From Mycobacterium nebraskense (GTDB lineage Bacteria > Actinomycetota > Actinomycetes > Mycobacteriales > Mycobacteriaceae), in contig NZ_LQPH01000185.1 of the NCBI RefSeq assembly GCF_002102255.1, positions 1 to 64,000 of the forward strand: DNA of 64,000 bases, written 5' to 3'. The position numbers and the translations under genes were made by a program. This document shows positions 27,311 to 35,169 of this stretch, in pieces. Each line of letters begins with the position of its first letter. The stretch's first letter is position 1. Under the pieces are notes generated by a model. The model searched no databases and had not been told where the DNA came from. It saw only the letters and a list, made by a program, of their open reading frames with translations.

Positions 27311-28510
27311 GTGGATTTCTCACGAGTCACGCTGTCCGCGGACGACCAAAATTTCCTCGACGAGGCTCGCGAGTTCCTGCGTACGCATGTGACGGAAGAC
27401 GTCAAGCGCCGGGACCGCGAAACGGGCGACAACTTCGACGAAGGGGTACACCTGGCACTCGGTGCGGCCGGGTATCTCGAACGCGAATGGAAGCCGGAAG
27501 CCGATGGTGGTTTCAGCCGGGTGCGCCGCCGCATCTGGGAGCTGGAGAAGCGGCGTGCGCACGTGCCCTGGGTGACCTGGGGTACCACCGCCATGGTGGC
27601 CCGTTCGGTCGCGAGGTTCGGCTCCGCCGAGCTACAGGATGAGGTGCTGCCGGGCGTCTTCAGCGGGCATGTCCGGCTGTGCTTGGGCTATACCGAGCCT
27701 GAGGGTGGATCCGATGTGGCCACCTGCAAGACCCGGGCGGTTCGCGAGGCGGATGGATCGAGCTGGGTGATCAATGGCTCCAAGATGTTTACCACTGGCG
27801 CGCACAACTGCCGATACGTTTTCCTGATCACCAATACCGACCCGGATGCCCCGAAGCACAAGAGCCTGACCATGTTTTTGGTTCCCCTTGATTCCCCGGG
27901 CATCGAGATCCAGGGCATCCGTACCGTCGACGGCGACCGCACCAACATCGTCTACTACAGCGACGTACGTGTTGACGACAAGTACCGCCTGGGCGACGTG
28001 AACGCCGGCTGGACGGTGCTGCGCGAGCCGCTCAACGTCGAACATGGAGCGGTGGCGGCCGCACCTGACGGACTGCAGGATGTGTCGATCATGATGCACC
28101 AGGCTGGCTTTATGGCTGACGCCCTGGATAAGGCCGCCGGTAAAGTGGCGGAGCGGGATCCGAATGGGTGCAGGCTGATTGATGACTCGGCGGTGGCATA
28201 CCGACTGGGGCGCAGCGCCGCGCGGATGGAAGCGGCGTTGAGTGCGTCCGGCATCTACGGCCGGGTCGCATTGGCGCAGACGATGCGCGACATCTCCCCG
28301 GACCTGATGGACCTCCTCGGCACAGCGTCCGCGTTGCCGCTCGGCACCGACGGCGCGGCCGACGACGGCGCCGCGGAGTACGTATTCCGATTCGCACCGC
28401 TGGTCGGGATCTACGGCGGCACCCTTGAGGTGTTCCGGAATATGATCGCGCAGTACATGCTTGGCCTGGGCAAGCCGGCTTACGCGCCGCCGGTCAAGAA
28501 GGTTTCCTGA
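27311..28510 (+). CDS. acyl-CoA dehydrogenase, heteromer-type partner
   Basis: A 399-residue protein. LGYTEPEGGSDVATCKTRAV is the FAD/substrate segment, and FRNMIAQYMLGLGKP the C-terminal helix. IYGGTLEVFR replaces the usual EGTxEIQR. The GTG start is directly after the preceding stop. Two adjacent, dissimilar FadE genes in one operon are the hallmark of heterotetrameric acyl-CoA dehydrogenases that oxidise bulky ring-bearing CoA esters. That inference points to a steroid-like or terpenoid substrate. Last gene of the 21722-28510 operon. Confidence 0.86.
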   Translation: MDFSRVTLSADDQNFLDEAREFLRTHVTEDVKRRDRETGDNFDEGVHLALGAAGYLEREWKPEADGGFSRVRRRIWELEKRRAHVPWVTWGTTAMVARSVARFGSAELQDEVLPGVFSGHVRLCLGYTEPEGGSDVATCKTRAVREADGSSWVINGSKMFTTGAHNCRYVFLITNTDPDAPKHKSLTMFLVPLDSPGIEIQGIRTVDGDRTNIVYYSDVRVDDKYRLGDVNAGWTVLREPLNVEHGAVAAAPDGLQDVSIMMHQAGFMADALDKAAGKVAERDPNGCRLIDDSAVAYRLGRSAARMEAALSASGIYGRVALAQTMRDISPDLMDLLGTASALPLGTDGAADDGAAEYVFRFAPLVGIYGGTLEVFRNMIAQYMLGLGKPAYAPPVKKVS

Positions 28511-28556
28511 TCCTGCCATCGCCACTGCTTCGTGCGCGCCAAACCTGAGCGACCCG

Positions 28557-28730
28557 TCAGCCGTGCCCGTAGATGATCCGCAGCATCTTGAGGTTGATAC
28601 GGATGAAACGCCCGAACTGGACGAAGATGTTCTGACGCATCCGCAGCGTCGCAGGGGTAGGCAGCGGGGCGTCGGCAATGCGCTCGGCTGTCAGCGCATT
28701 CACGTCTGAATAATTGGTTTCGTCGTCCAT
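28557..28730 (-). CDS. small protein accompanying the SQR-like flavoprotein
   Basis: A 57-residue protein that I cannot assign. The N-terminal half is acidic (MDDETNYSDVNALTAE). The C-terminal half is amphipathic and basic (FGRFIRINLKMLRIIYGHG), which suggests attachment to the membrane face or to the hydrophobic tail of the preceding flavoprotein. It follows that gene by 11 bases and has AAAGG 8 bases before its ATG. The frame extends to 28745 without a better start. Confidence 0.6.
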   Translation of the reverse strand: MDDETNYSDVNALTAERIADAPLPTPATLRMRQNIFVQFGRFIRINLKMLRIIYGHG

Positions 28731-28741
28731 CGGAGTGCCTT

Positions 28742-30199
28742 TCACTCAGGGATCAGCCACCAGAATGGGCGGGCTTTCGCCTTGTAGATGAAGAGGTAAT
28801 GCAACAGCAGCTTGATCCAGTGGCCAGCCAGGCCGAGCTCACCGGAGGTGCCAGCGATGTCACGACCCGTTTGGGGATACTTCACCGGGTCGGGGACAAC
28901 CGGGAACATTGTCATCGCGGCCGCCGAGCCCTCTCGCAAACCGGTGCCTGCCGACGCAACGCACGCGGCGCCCATGCTCGACATCGAGGCGCGGTGCGCA
29001 GCACTGGTTGTTCCCTTGGTGATTCGATCGCGGATGGTCTCGGCAACCGTCTTGGCCATGATGCCCGACGGCATGCCGGTGCGTGGCGGACTGGGCGTGA
29101 TGACCGTCCCGTTAGGACTCGTGCGCGGCCGAGAGATGGGATGCGGGGGCGCGAACGCGATGCCCGGCGCGAAAATGTTCGGATAGGCAGGGGACTCATA
29201 GGTGTGCGGCCAATCCTCGGCAGACCACTCGTCATAGGGCTTGCCCGAGTAGTCTGCGTCGACCTTCAGGAAGCCTGACGGTGCGAACAGAACGGAGCTA
29301 ATGTCGTTGCCGCGCTTGTCGTATGCCGCGAGGTCAGCTCCCCTGAAAGGGGGCAGCAGCATGGCGAAGTCGAAGTCCAATTCGTGCTCTTTGCCGTCGA
29401 GTTGCTCGTAGCGCAGCTTGCCGTCCATCACCTCATGGACGGCCGCTTGCGTGATAGCCCTGACGCCGCGCTCGCGGAACAGCGACTCGGTCCACAGCCG
29501 GCTGGACTGCACGAAGCCCTTCTCGACGAAACTCATGCCACCGACGCCGAAGTCGCCCAGTTCGTACTCGTTCGTGAGGTAGACGATCTCGGCGAGGTCT
29601 CGCACGCCGGCTGCTCGCAACGTGTGCTCAACGTTGAAGGCGTACTCGAACGCCGCACCCTCGCATGTGCAGGTGCCGTGCCCGACGCCAATGACGAGGC
29701 GCTGCTTCTCGCCGGCCTTCATTCTGGCGATGACCCGGTCGAGCGCTTGCGCCGCTTCGACGGCGTGGGCCGCGGTGCACACCGAGTGTGAGTGACCGGC
29801 AGGCCCGAGCCCCGGAGTGGCCGCGAAGTTCAGTCGCGGTCCGGTCGCATTGATGAGGTAGTCGTAAATAATGGTGCCGGTCTGGCCGTCGTGCTCCTCA
29901 TCGGTGTAGGTGAAGTCCACCGATGGTGCCGACTCGTCTTCAGTGCCCTCCGGATGGATTGCCGTGGCAAGCGCTTGATGGAACGCAATGCCCTTGCGCC
30001 GGTATATCGGCCTGAGCGGAATCAGCACCTTGGCTGCATCCATCCGGCCCACGCCGACCCAGATGTTCGACGGGATCCAGTTCCAGTCGGCATTGGGAGA
30101 AATCACGACGACCTCGTGACTGCGACCTAGCCATCGGCGCAGATGCAGCGCGGCGGTATGCCCGGCGATACCAGCGCCGAGGATCACGACTCGTGCCAT
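28742..30199 (-). CDS. sulfide:quinone oxidoreductase-like FAD oxidoreductase
   Basis: A 485-residue flavoprotein. VILGAGIAGHTAALHLRRWL is the N-terminal FAD loop. GVGHGTCTCEGAAFEYAF matches the CxGA-type redox Cys region of SQR-like enzymes. GHWIKLLLHYLFIYKAKARP near the C-terminus is a hydrophobic/amphipathic membrane anchor. It would oxidise sulfide (or a thiol) to persulfide and pass electrons to quinone. ATG 30199 is preceded by GGAGGAG; the open frame beyond it is non-coding. It is divergent from the AhpD-like, thioredoxin and Cys-rich genes, which fit a sulfur role. Confidence 0.78.
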   Translation of the reverse strand: MARVVILGAGIAGHTAALHLRRWLGRSHEVVVISPNADWNWIPSNIWVGVGRMDAAKVLIPLRPIYRRKGIAFHQALATAIHPEGTEDESAPSVDFTYTDEEHDGQTGTIIYDYLINATGPRLNFAATPGLGPAGHSHSVCTAAHAVEAAQALDRVIARMKAGEKQRLVIGVGHGTCTCEGAAFEYAFNVEHTLRAAGVRDLAEIVYLTNEYELGDFGVGGMSFVEKGFVQSSRLWTESLFRERGVRAITQAAVHEVMDGKLRYEQLDGKEHELDFDFAMLLPPFRGADLAAYDKRGNDISSVLFAPSGFLKVDADYSGKPYDEWSAEDWPHTYESPAYPNIFAPGIAFAPPHPISRPRTSPNGTVITPSPPRTGMPSGIMAKTVAETIRDRITKGTTSAAHRASMSSMGAACVASAGTGLREGSAAAMTMFPVVPDPVKYPQTGRDIAGTSGELGLAGHWIKLLLHYLFIYKAKARPFWWLIPE

Positions 30200-30377
30200 T
30201 GATACTCCTCCACTCCACGTGCCGGCATAAACCCCCTGCGGTGTAGCTGCTCCGCAAGGGAACACCAGGCACTTCGAGGTCAGATTGCGCTCCCGCGACG
30301 ACGCATCTCTAGGGCCGATGGACTCTATTGGCGGAGGTATATGTGCACCCAAGGACGATTCAGATGCAACAGGAGGA

Positions 30378-30399
30378 ATACCCCTACCCGTATAGGTAT
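30378..30399. promoter_or_regulatory. CsoR/CstR-like palindromic operator
   Basis: A 22-bp dyad: ATACC and GGTAT outer arms with TAC/GTA inner pairs, giving 16 symmetric bases. The C-rich left half (ATACCCCTAC) resembles operators of the CsoR/CstR copper or persulfide sensor family. TATTAT at 30397-30402 looks like a -10 box just before the AhpD-like ATG. No CsoR-type gene is in the window. Confidence 0.45.
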
Positions 30400-30409
30400 T
30401 ATAGTAGGC

Positions 30410-30793
30410 ATGACGGAACACAACCACTACCAGCAGGTGCTGGACGACCTCAACCCACAGCACCGCGCCCTGCGCAAGATGATCCCGGATGTGTACCGGG
30501 GTTTTGCCGAGATGAGCAATGGCGCACTGACCTCGGGCGCCTTGGACAAAAAGTTCAAGGAGCTGATCGCGATGGCGATCGGCGTCGTAGCCGGATGTGA
30601 CGGCTGTATTGCCTCCCACGCCCAGGGGGCGGCGCGCGCCGGCGCCTCCAAGGAGGAGGCCGCCGAGGCGATCGGCGTCAGCATCCTCATGCATGGTGGG
30701 CCGGCCACGATTTACGGTGCTCGTGCCTACACCGCCTTCTGCGAATTCGTCGACTCGACCTCGGATACCGCCACCCCAGGATCGCCCCAATGA
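30410..30793 (+). CDS. carboxymuconolactone decarboxylase/AhpD-like protein
   Basis: A 127-residue protein with the AhpD redox motif CDGCIASH (Cys-x2-Cys-x3-His) in the helix after LDKKFKELIAMAIGVVAG. Such proteins are thiol-dependent peroxide-reducing or related redox proteins; the decarboxylase name is historical. ATG 30410 lacks a ribosome site but lies 8 bases after a TATTAT -10-like box, so the transcript may be leaderless. It is followed by thioredoxin, a plausible electron donor. Confidence 0.82.
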   Translation: MTEHNHYQQVLDDLNPQHRALRKMIPDVYRGFAEMSNGALTSGALDKKFKELIAMAIGVVAGCDGCIASHAQGAARAGASKEEAAEAIGVSILMHGGPATIYGARAYTAFCEFVDSTSDTATPGSPQ

Positions 30794-30842
30794 TTACGCC
30801 CCGTCGCGTGGAGCAGTTAGTCAGCCCGGCGTATCCGGGTCG

Positions 30843-30861
30843 CTGGGCCTCTTCGGCCCAG
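30843..30861. terminator. stem-loop between AhpD-like and thioredoxin genes
   Basis: CTGGGCC and GGCCCAG form a perfect 7-bp stem with a TCTTC loop. It lies 50 bases after the AhpD-like stop and 37 before the thioredoxin start. It may be a terminator or a processing/attenuation element that sets different levels for the two genes. Confidence 0.45.
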
Positions 30862-30898
30862 ATCCGGTCGTAACCCTCAAAGCCCGAAAGGAACAACC

Positions 30899-31273
30899 AT
30901 GACCGTCAAAACACTGACCGGCGCCGATTTCGAGTCGACGATACTTGCGAGCACCGTTGTGCTCGTTGACTTCTGGGCCCCTTGGTGCGGACCATGCCGG
31001 GCATTCGCCCCGGTCTTCGAACGGTCCGCGGAAAATCACCCGGACGTCGTCCACGCCAAGGTGGACACCGATACCGAGCGCGAATTGGCCGCGACCGTAG
31101 GCATCCGCTCCGTTCCGACCATCATGGCGTTCCGGGAGGGCATCCTCGTCTACAGCCAGCCGGGAGCGATGTCACCGGCGGTGCTGGACAACTTGATCGA
31201 GAAGATCAAGGGTCTTGACATGGAGCGGGTCCGCGCCCAGATCGCCGAGCGCAAAGCTGCCGTGAAGGCATAG
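30899..31273 (+). CDS. thioredoxin
   Basis: A 124-residue thioredoxin. VVLVDFWAPWCGPCRAF holds the WCGPC active site near residue 30, VGIRSVPTIMAF the cis-Pro, and the C-terminal helix is extended with ERVRAQIAERKAAVKA. It is a cytoplasmic disulfide or persulfide reductase. AAGGA lies 6 bases before the ATG. The setting, between an AhpD-like protein and a Cys-rich protein and divergent from an SQR-like enzyme, suggests reduction of persulfides or peroxidatic disulfides rather than general housekeeping. Confidence 0.92.
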   Translation: MTVKTLTGADFESTILASTVVLVDFWAPWCGPCRAFAPVFERSAENHPDVVHAKVDTDTERELAATVGIRSVPTIMAFREGILVYSQPGAMSPAVLDNLIEKIKGLDMERVRAQIAERKAAVKA

Positions 31274-31311
31274 TGGTCCAGCCGCTTCGCCCTGAATAGG
31301 AGTGAGCAACC

Positions 31312-31443
31312 ATGTGCTACCCCGTACGCTGCCGTCGCTGCGGCAACATCACCTGGGCGGGCTGTGGCCAGCACGCCGAGAGCGTGATGAAACGCGTGCC
31401 CACTGACCAACGATGCATCTGCAGCCCTAGCATCGCCAGATAG
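31312..31443 (+). CDS. 43-residue Cys-rich (zinc-ribbon-like) protein
   Basis: A short protein with six Cys: Cys2, Cys7, Cys10, Cys18, Cys35 and Cys37, plus His21. The CxxC at 7-10 and CxC at 35-37 suggest a zinc ribbon or redox-active metal site. AGGAG lies 9 bases before the ATG, and the gene follows thioredoxin by 38 bases. I recall similar tiny proteins next to thioredoxin or AhpD genes in actinobacteria, but no function is known to me. It is small enough to be missed by automatic gene callers. Confidence 0.65.
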   Translation: MCYPVRCRRCGNITWAGCGQHAESVMKRVPTDQRCICSPSIAR

Positions 31444-31454
31444 CGCACCCCTGG

Positions 31455-32600
31455 TCAGGTCGTCAGGATGGTCGCCGCGGCGGTGCCTGGCGCGCCATAG
31501 AGCTGAGCGAACCCGACCCGCAGCTCACCCGGTACCTGGCGATCGCCTGCCTCGCCGCGAAGTTGCCGCACCAGTTCATGAATTTGGCGCAGACCCGACG
31601 CCCCGATCGGCTCGCCGTTGGCGATGAGGCCGCCGTCGGTGTTGACCGGCATCGAGCCGCTGATTTCGGTGGCACCGTCGGCCAGTAACTTCTCCTGCTC
31701 TCCATCGGCGCAGAACCCGCACTCGGCCATGTGGATGATCTCCGCGCCCGCGTCGGTGTCCTGCAGCTGGATGACGTCGACGTCCTCCGGCGCCACGCCC
31801 GCCCTCTCGAACGCGGCGCGCGACGCGTACACGGTCGGCGACACGTCCTCGTCGACCGGGGCGAAGGTGGTGTTGACCTCGTAGGCGCCATACCGACGGG
31901 TGCGCACTTCGACCGCCCGCAAGAAGATCGGCGTGGCGGTGTAGCGATGCGCGATGTCCGCGCGGCACATCACCACTGCGGCCGCGCCCTCGTCGGGCGC
32001 ACAGAACATATACTGGGTGAGCGGGTAGTTCAGCATCGCCGAATTCAGGATGTCGTCTTCGGATATCGGCTTGCGGCGAAAGGCGTTGGGATTCAACGCC
32101 CCATTGCGAAAGTTCTTCGCGGCCACCTTGGCCAGTGTCTGCTGTGAGATGCCGTGGTCGTGCAGGTAGCGGTTGGCCTTCATCCCGAAGAACTTGGTGG
32201 TGAGGTACTGCCCGTTCTCGGCGTACCAGCGCGGCATTCCCACCAGGGCCGGGTCCTCGGTGAAGGCGCCGCGCGGATGCTTGTCCAGACCGATGGCGAT
32301 CCCGATGTCGTAGTCGCCCAGCCGGATGCCGTCGGCGCAGGCCTTGGCGGCGCTGGCCGCGGTCGCGCACGCGTTGAACACGTTGGTGAACGGGATGCCC
32401 GACAAACCCACCATGGCGACGATCGCGTCGGGATTGGCCACCGTCCAGCTGCCTCCGGTAGCGGCTTGGATGTCCTTCCACCCGATGCCCGCGTCGGCGA
32501 CCGCGAATTGAATTGCGTCCGCGGCCATCTCCATCGCGGACTTGCCCTCGAAGCGGCCGAACGGGTGCAGGCCGACACCGATGATGGCCACGTCATTCAT
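31455..32600 (-). CDS. SCP-x/Ltp-type thiolase-fold protein
   Basis: A 381-residue lipid-transfer-protein-type thiolase. VFNACATAASAAKAC places the nucleophilic Cys at about residue 78. The usual GHP catalytic-His motif is replaced by GEP (IANGEPIGASG, Glu at about 330). Relatives include SCP-x thiolases and Ltp2-type retro-aldolases for branched steroid side chains, but those normally need a DUF35 partner, which is absent here. The start is ATG 32600; the frame is open to 32621. Last gene of the P450/CoA-transferase operon. Confidence 0.82.
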   Translation of the reverse strand: MNDVAIIGVGLHPFGRFEGKSAMEMAADAIQFAVADAGIGWKDIQAATGGSWTVANPDAIVAMVGLSGIPFTNVFNACATAASAAKACADGIRLGDYDIGIAIGLDKHPRGAFTEDPALVGMPRWYAENGQYLTTKFFGMKANRYLHDHGISQQTLAKVAAKNFRNGALNPNAFRRKPISEDDILNSAMLNYPLTQYMFCAPDEGAAAVVMCRADIAHRYTATPIFLRAVEVRTRRYGAYEVNTTFAPVDEDVSPTVYASRAAFERAGVAPEDVDVIQLQDTDAGAEIIHMAECGFCADGEQEKLLADGATEISGSMPVNTDGGLIANGEPIGASGLRQIHELVRQLRGEAGDRQVPGELRVGFAQLYGAPGTAAATILTT

Positions 32601-32610
32601 GAGCGCCGCT

Positions 32611-32640
32611 CTCCCCCGCAAGCGGGAGGTGCCCCCACCT
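32611..32640. repeat. double-hairpin intergenic element
   Basis: Two adjacent stem-loops lie just upstream of the thiolase start. CCCGC/GCGGG has a 2-base loop, and AGGTG/CACCT a CCCC loop. From memory, similar GCGGGAGGTGCCCCCACCT sequences recur between genes in slow-growing mycobacteria, so this is probably a dispersed repeat copy. Confidence 0.5.
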
Positions 32641-32673
32641 CATCGCTCAGCTCTGCATCGTCGACGGCGCGGT

Positions 32674-33903
32674 TCATGCAATAGCTCCCGAGTCCTTCAG
32701 CTCCTCGATGCGGTCCCAATCCATGCCCAGTTCCATCAGCACGATCTCGGTGTGCTCGGAGGCCTGCGGCGCCCGCGTGGTCACCAGCGGCTCGTGGTTG
32801 AACTGGACGGGGCCGCGCACGACGCGGAAAGGCTTTCCGCCGCTGGCGAGCTCGACCTCGCTGATCATGTCGTTGGCAAGGGCCTGCTCGTCGTCGACCA
32901 GGTCGAGCAGGCTCTGGAACGGTGCCCACTGACCCTTCATCGTTTTCAGGTGCTGCCGCCAGTAGTCGAAGGGCTTGGCGGCGAAGGCCTTTGCGATCAG
33001 CTCGGCGGCCGCGCCGGCGTTCTGTATCAGCGGGAGCACCTCGGAGAAGCGGGGATCGTCGGCGGCCTCAGGGATGCCCAGATGCTCGAACGTATCGCGG
33101 ATCAAGCCGGTCGGACTGATGATGCACAGGTTGATCGTGCCGCCATCGGAGGTTTCGTAATTGCCCATGAAGGGGTTGACCGACATCGCGGTGGCGGAAC
33201 CCGGCATGAATGTGCGCATGACTTCTCCGGTCTCCATGCCCTGCGTCACGCTCGCACCCGCCGCCCACCAGGCCGTGCTCAACAACGACACGTCGAGCTC
33301 GAGGGCTTCGCCGGTGCGCTCGCGATGCAGCAACGCGGCCGAGATGCCGCCGGCGATGAACATGCCGCCGATGGAGTCCCCGAACGCGGGAATGCCTTGC
33401 CCCAGTGCGCCGCCCAGCTCCTCCGGCGTCAGCGCGTATCCGATGCCGCTGCGCGTCCAGAATGCCGTCCCGTCATAGCCGCCCACGTCACGCTCGGCGC
33501 CCTTGTCGCCGTATGCCGAACCGCGCGCGTAGACGATGTTCGGGTTCACCGCGCGGATGTGCTCCACGTCGAACTTGTGCTTCTGCCGCCGCGCCGGCAT
33601 GTAGTTGGTAAGGAACACATCGGCGGTCTTGGCCAGTTCGTAGATCACTTCCTGACCGCCCGGCGTGGAGACGTCGATCCCGACGCTGCGCTTGCCCCGG
33701 TTGGGATGTTCCATCAGCGGATGCCGCTCCGGGTCGACTTGGATGCCGCCCATGTTGACGAACCCGCGTTGGGTGTCGCCCCGCAGTGGGTGCTCGACCT
33801 TGATGACGTCCGCGCCCCAATCGGCCAGGATGGCACCCGCCGCCGGGACGAAGGTGAATTGCGCAAGTTCCAGGACCCGGAAGCCCGACATAACTTTGAC
33901 CAT
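32674..33903 (-). CDS. class III CoA-transferase (CaiB/BaiF)
   Basis: A 409-residue family III CoA-transferase. GFRVLELAQFTFVPAAG and GADVIKVEHP start the fold, and GIPAFGDSIGGMFIAGG holds the catalytic Asp. It transfers CoA to a pathway acid or epimerises a 2-methyl group. ATG 33903 has TAGGG 8 bases before it; an alternative ATG at 33891 has no site. It is 10 bases after the P450, in the same operon, and so likely acts on the acid formed by that oxidation. Distant from the CoA-transferase at 5918. Confidence 0.85.
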   Translation of the reverse strand: MVKVMSGFRVLELAQFTFVPAAGAILADWGADVIKVEHPLRGDTQRGFVNMGGIQVDPERHPLMEHPNRGKRSVGIDVSTPGGQEVIYELAKTADVFLTNYMPARRQKHKFDVEHIRAVNPNIVYARGSAYGDKGAERDVGGYDGTAFWTRSGIGYALTPEELGGALGQGIPAFGDSIGGMFIAGGISAALLHRERTGEALELDVSLLSTAWWAAGASVTQGMETGEVMRTFMPGSATAMSVNPFMGNYETSDGGTINLCIISPTGLIRDTFEHLGIPEAADDPRFSEVLPLIQNAGAAAELIAKAFAAKPFDYWRQHLKTMKGQWAPFQSLLDLVDDEQALANDMISEVELASGGKPFRVVRGPVQFNHEPLVTTRAPQASEHTEIVLMELGMDWDRIEELKDSGAIA

Positions 33904-33913
33904 TTTCGGGACC

Positions 33914-35122
33914 CTACTTTGCGTCGAACGTCACGGGAAGCGCCGTCGGCGAACGGAAGGGCTGGCCGTGGATGTGTGGGTCGTCGTCGGTCAGCAACCT
34001 GACGTTGGTCACCCGATCCAGCAGGCATTCGACCGCGACGCGGGTTTCCAGCCGGGCCAGGTGCAGACCCAGACACGTGTGCTCGCCGGCGGCGAAGGAG
34101 ATGTGCGGCACGTGCTCGCGGAAAATGTCGAACTCTTCCGGACGATCCCAGCGCCGCTCGTCGCGGTTCGCCGACCCGATGCACACGCCGACCACCGAAC
34201 GCGCCGGAATCTCGACACCTTCCAGCTCGGTGTCCTCGGTGGTGAAGCGCTGCACGGTGGTCAGCGGCGTCTCGAAGCGCAGCCCTTCCTCGATGGCCTG
34301 CGCCAAGAGCTCGCCGTCGGCCTGCACCGCGGCGAACTGATCGGGATGAGTGAGCAGCAGGTACAGCAGGTTGCCCGACGAGCGGTACGTGGTCTCCAGC
34401 CCGGCCGGCAGCAGCAGCCGCAGGAAGGAGTAAATGGCCTCGTCGCTTAGTTTTTCGCCGTCGATCTCCGCGGTGACCAGATCGCCGATGATGTCCTCGG
34501 TGGGCTCGGACTTGCGCTGTTCGATCTGCTCTACGAAGTAGTCCTTGAGCGCCGCCGATGCCTCGAAGGCACGCTCGTAGTCGACGTGGTAGCTGATCAA
34601 TTGCACGGCGCGCTTGCGAAACGTCGGCAGGTCGTCGGCGGGCAGCCCGAGCAGTTGGGCGATGACGCGGGTGGGGAATTCGAAGGTGAAATTGCGGACC
34701 AGGTCGGCTTCACCGGTGTCGATGAACTCGTCGATCAGTGCGTTGCAGATCGGTCGCACAATGGTGTTCTCCCAGCGGGCCAGCGCCTTGGACTTGAATG
34801 CCGCGGACACCAGGTTGCGATGGTCGCGATGCTTCTTTCCCTCCATCGCCAGGATGGTCGGGCCCATGAAGAGGCCGATCGTCTTGTCATACGGTGCGGA
34901 GCTGAACACCCGGCCGTCCCGGAACACCTTGTTCACCGCATCGAAGGACACCGCGGAGTACTCGCGCTTGGGCATCAGCGACTCGGGGGTCCTGGAATAG
35001 TCCATGACCGTCCCGTGGAACACCCCCGATTCGCGGCGCTTCCGGGCGAAGAACGGGTAGGGATCACGCAGGCTGACGGTCTGGCCGTCGGCACCGGCGG
35101 CGGCGTGAACGTTGGTCGTCAC
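33914..35122 (-). CDS. cytochrome P450 (paralogue of 51486-52712)
   Basis: A 402-residue soluble P450. LLLPAGLETTYRSSGN is the I-helix (Glu instead of the common Asp in AGxDTT), EEGLRF gives ExxR, and FAAGEHTCLG is the haem loop with the axial Cys. Through the I-helix it is almost identical to the P450 at 51486-52712, so the two are paralogues. The substrate is probably a pathway intermediate; electron partners are not in the operon. The promoter contains the perfect 21-bp operator. Confidence 0.92.
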   Translation of the reverse strand: MTTNVHAAAGADGQTVSLRDPYPFFARKRRESGVFHGTVMDYSRTPESLMPKREYSAVSFDAVNKVFRDGRVFSSAPYDKTIGLFMGPTILAMEGKKHRDHRNLVSAAFKSKALARWENTIVRPICNALIDEFIDTGEADLVRNFTFEFPTRVIAQLLGLPADDLPTFRKRAVQLISYHVDYERAFEASAALKDYFVEQIEQRKSEPTEDIIGDLVTAEIDGEKLSDEAIYSFLRLLLPAGLETTYRSSGNLLYLLLTHPDQFAAVQADGELLAQAIEEGLRFETPLTTVQRFTTEDTELEGVEIPARSVVGVCIGSANRDERRWDRPEEFDIFREHVPHISFAAGEHTCLGLHLARLETRVAVECLLDRVTNVRLLTDDDPHIHGQPFRSPTALPVTFDAK

Positions 35123-35169
35123 CTTGGATCTCCAGCATCTTCAGCGTGAACGGCATGGCCTTGCGTAAG

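Noticed and set aside
30387..30407. copy of the 21-bp operator before the AhpD-like gene
   Set aside because: The right arm TTATAGTAG fits, but the left arm does not, and a CsoR-like dyad explains the region better.
32542..34002. 486-residue plus-strand open frame
   Set aside because: Antisense to the CoA-transferase at 32674-33903; no motifs and no start signal.
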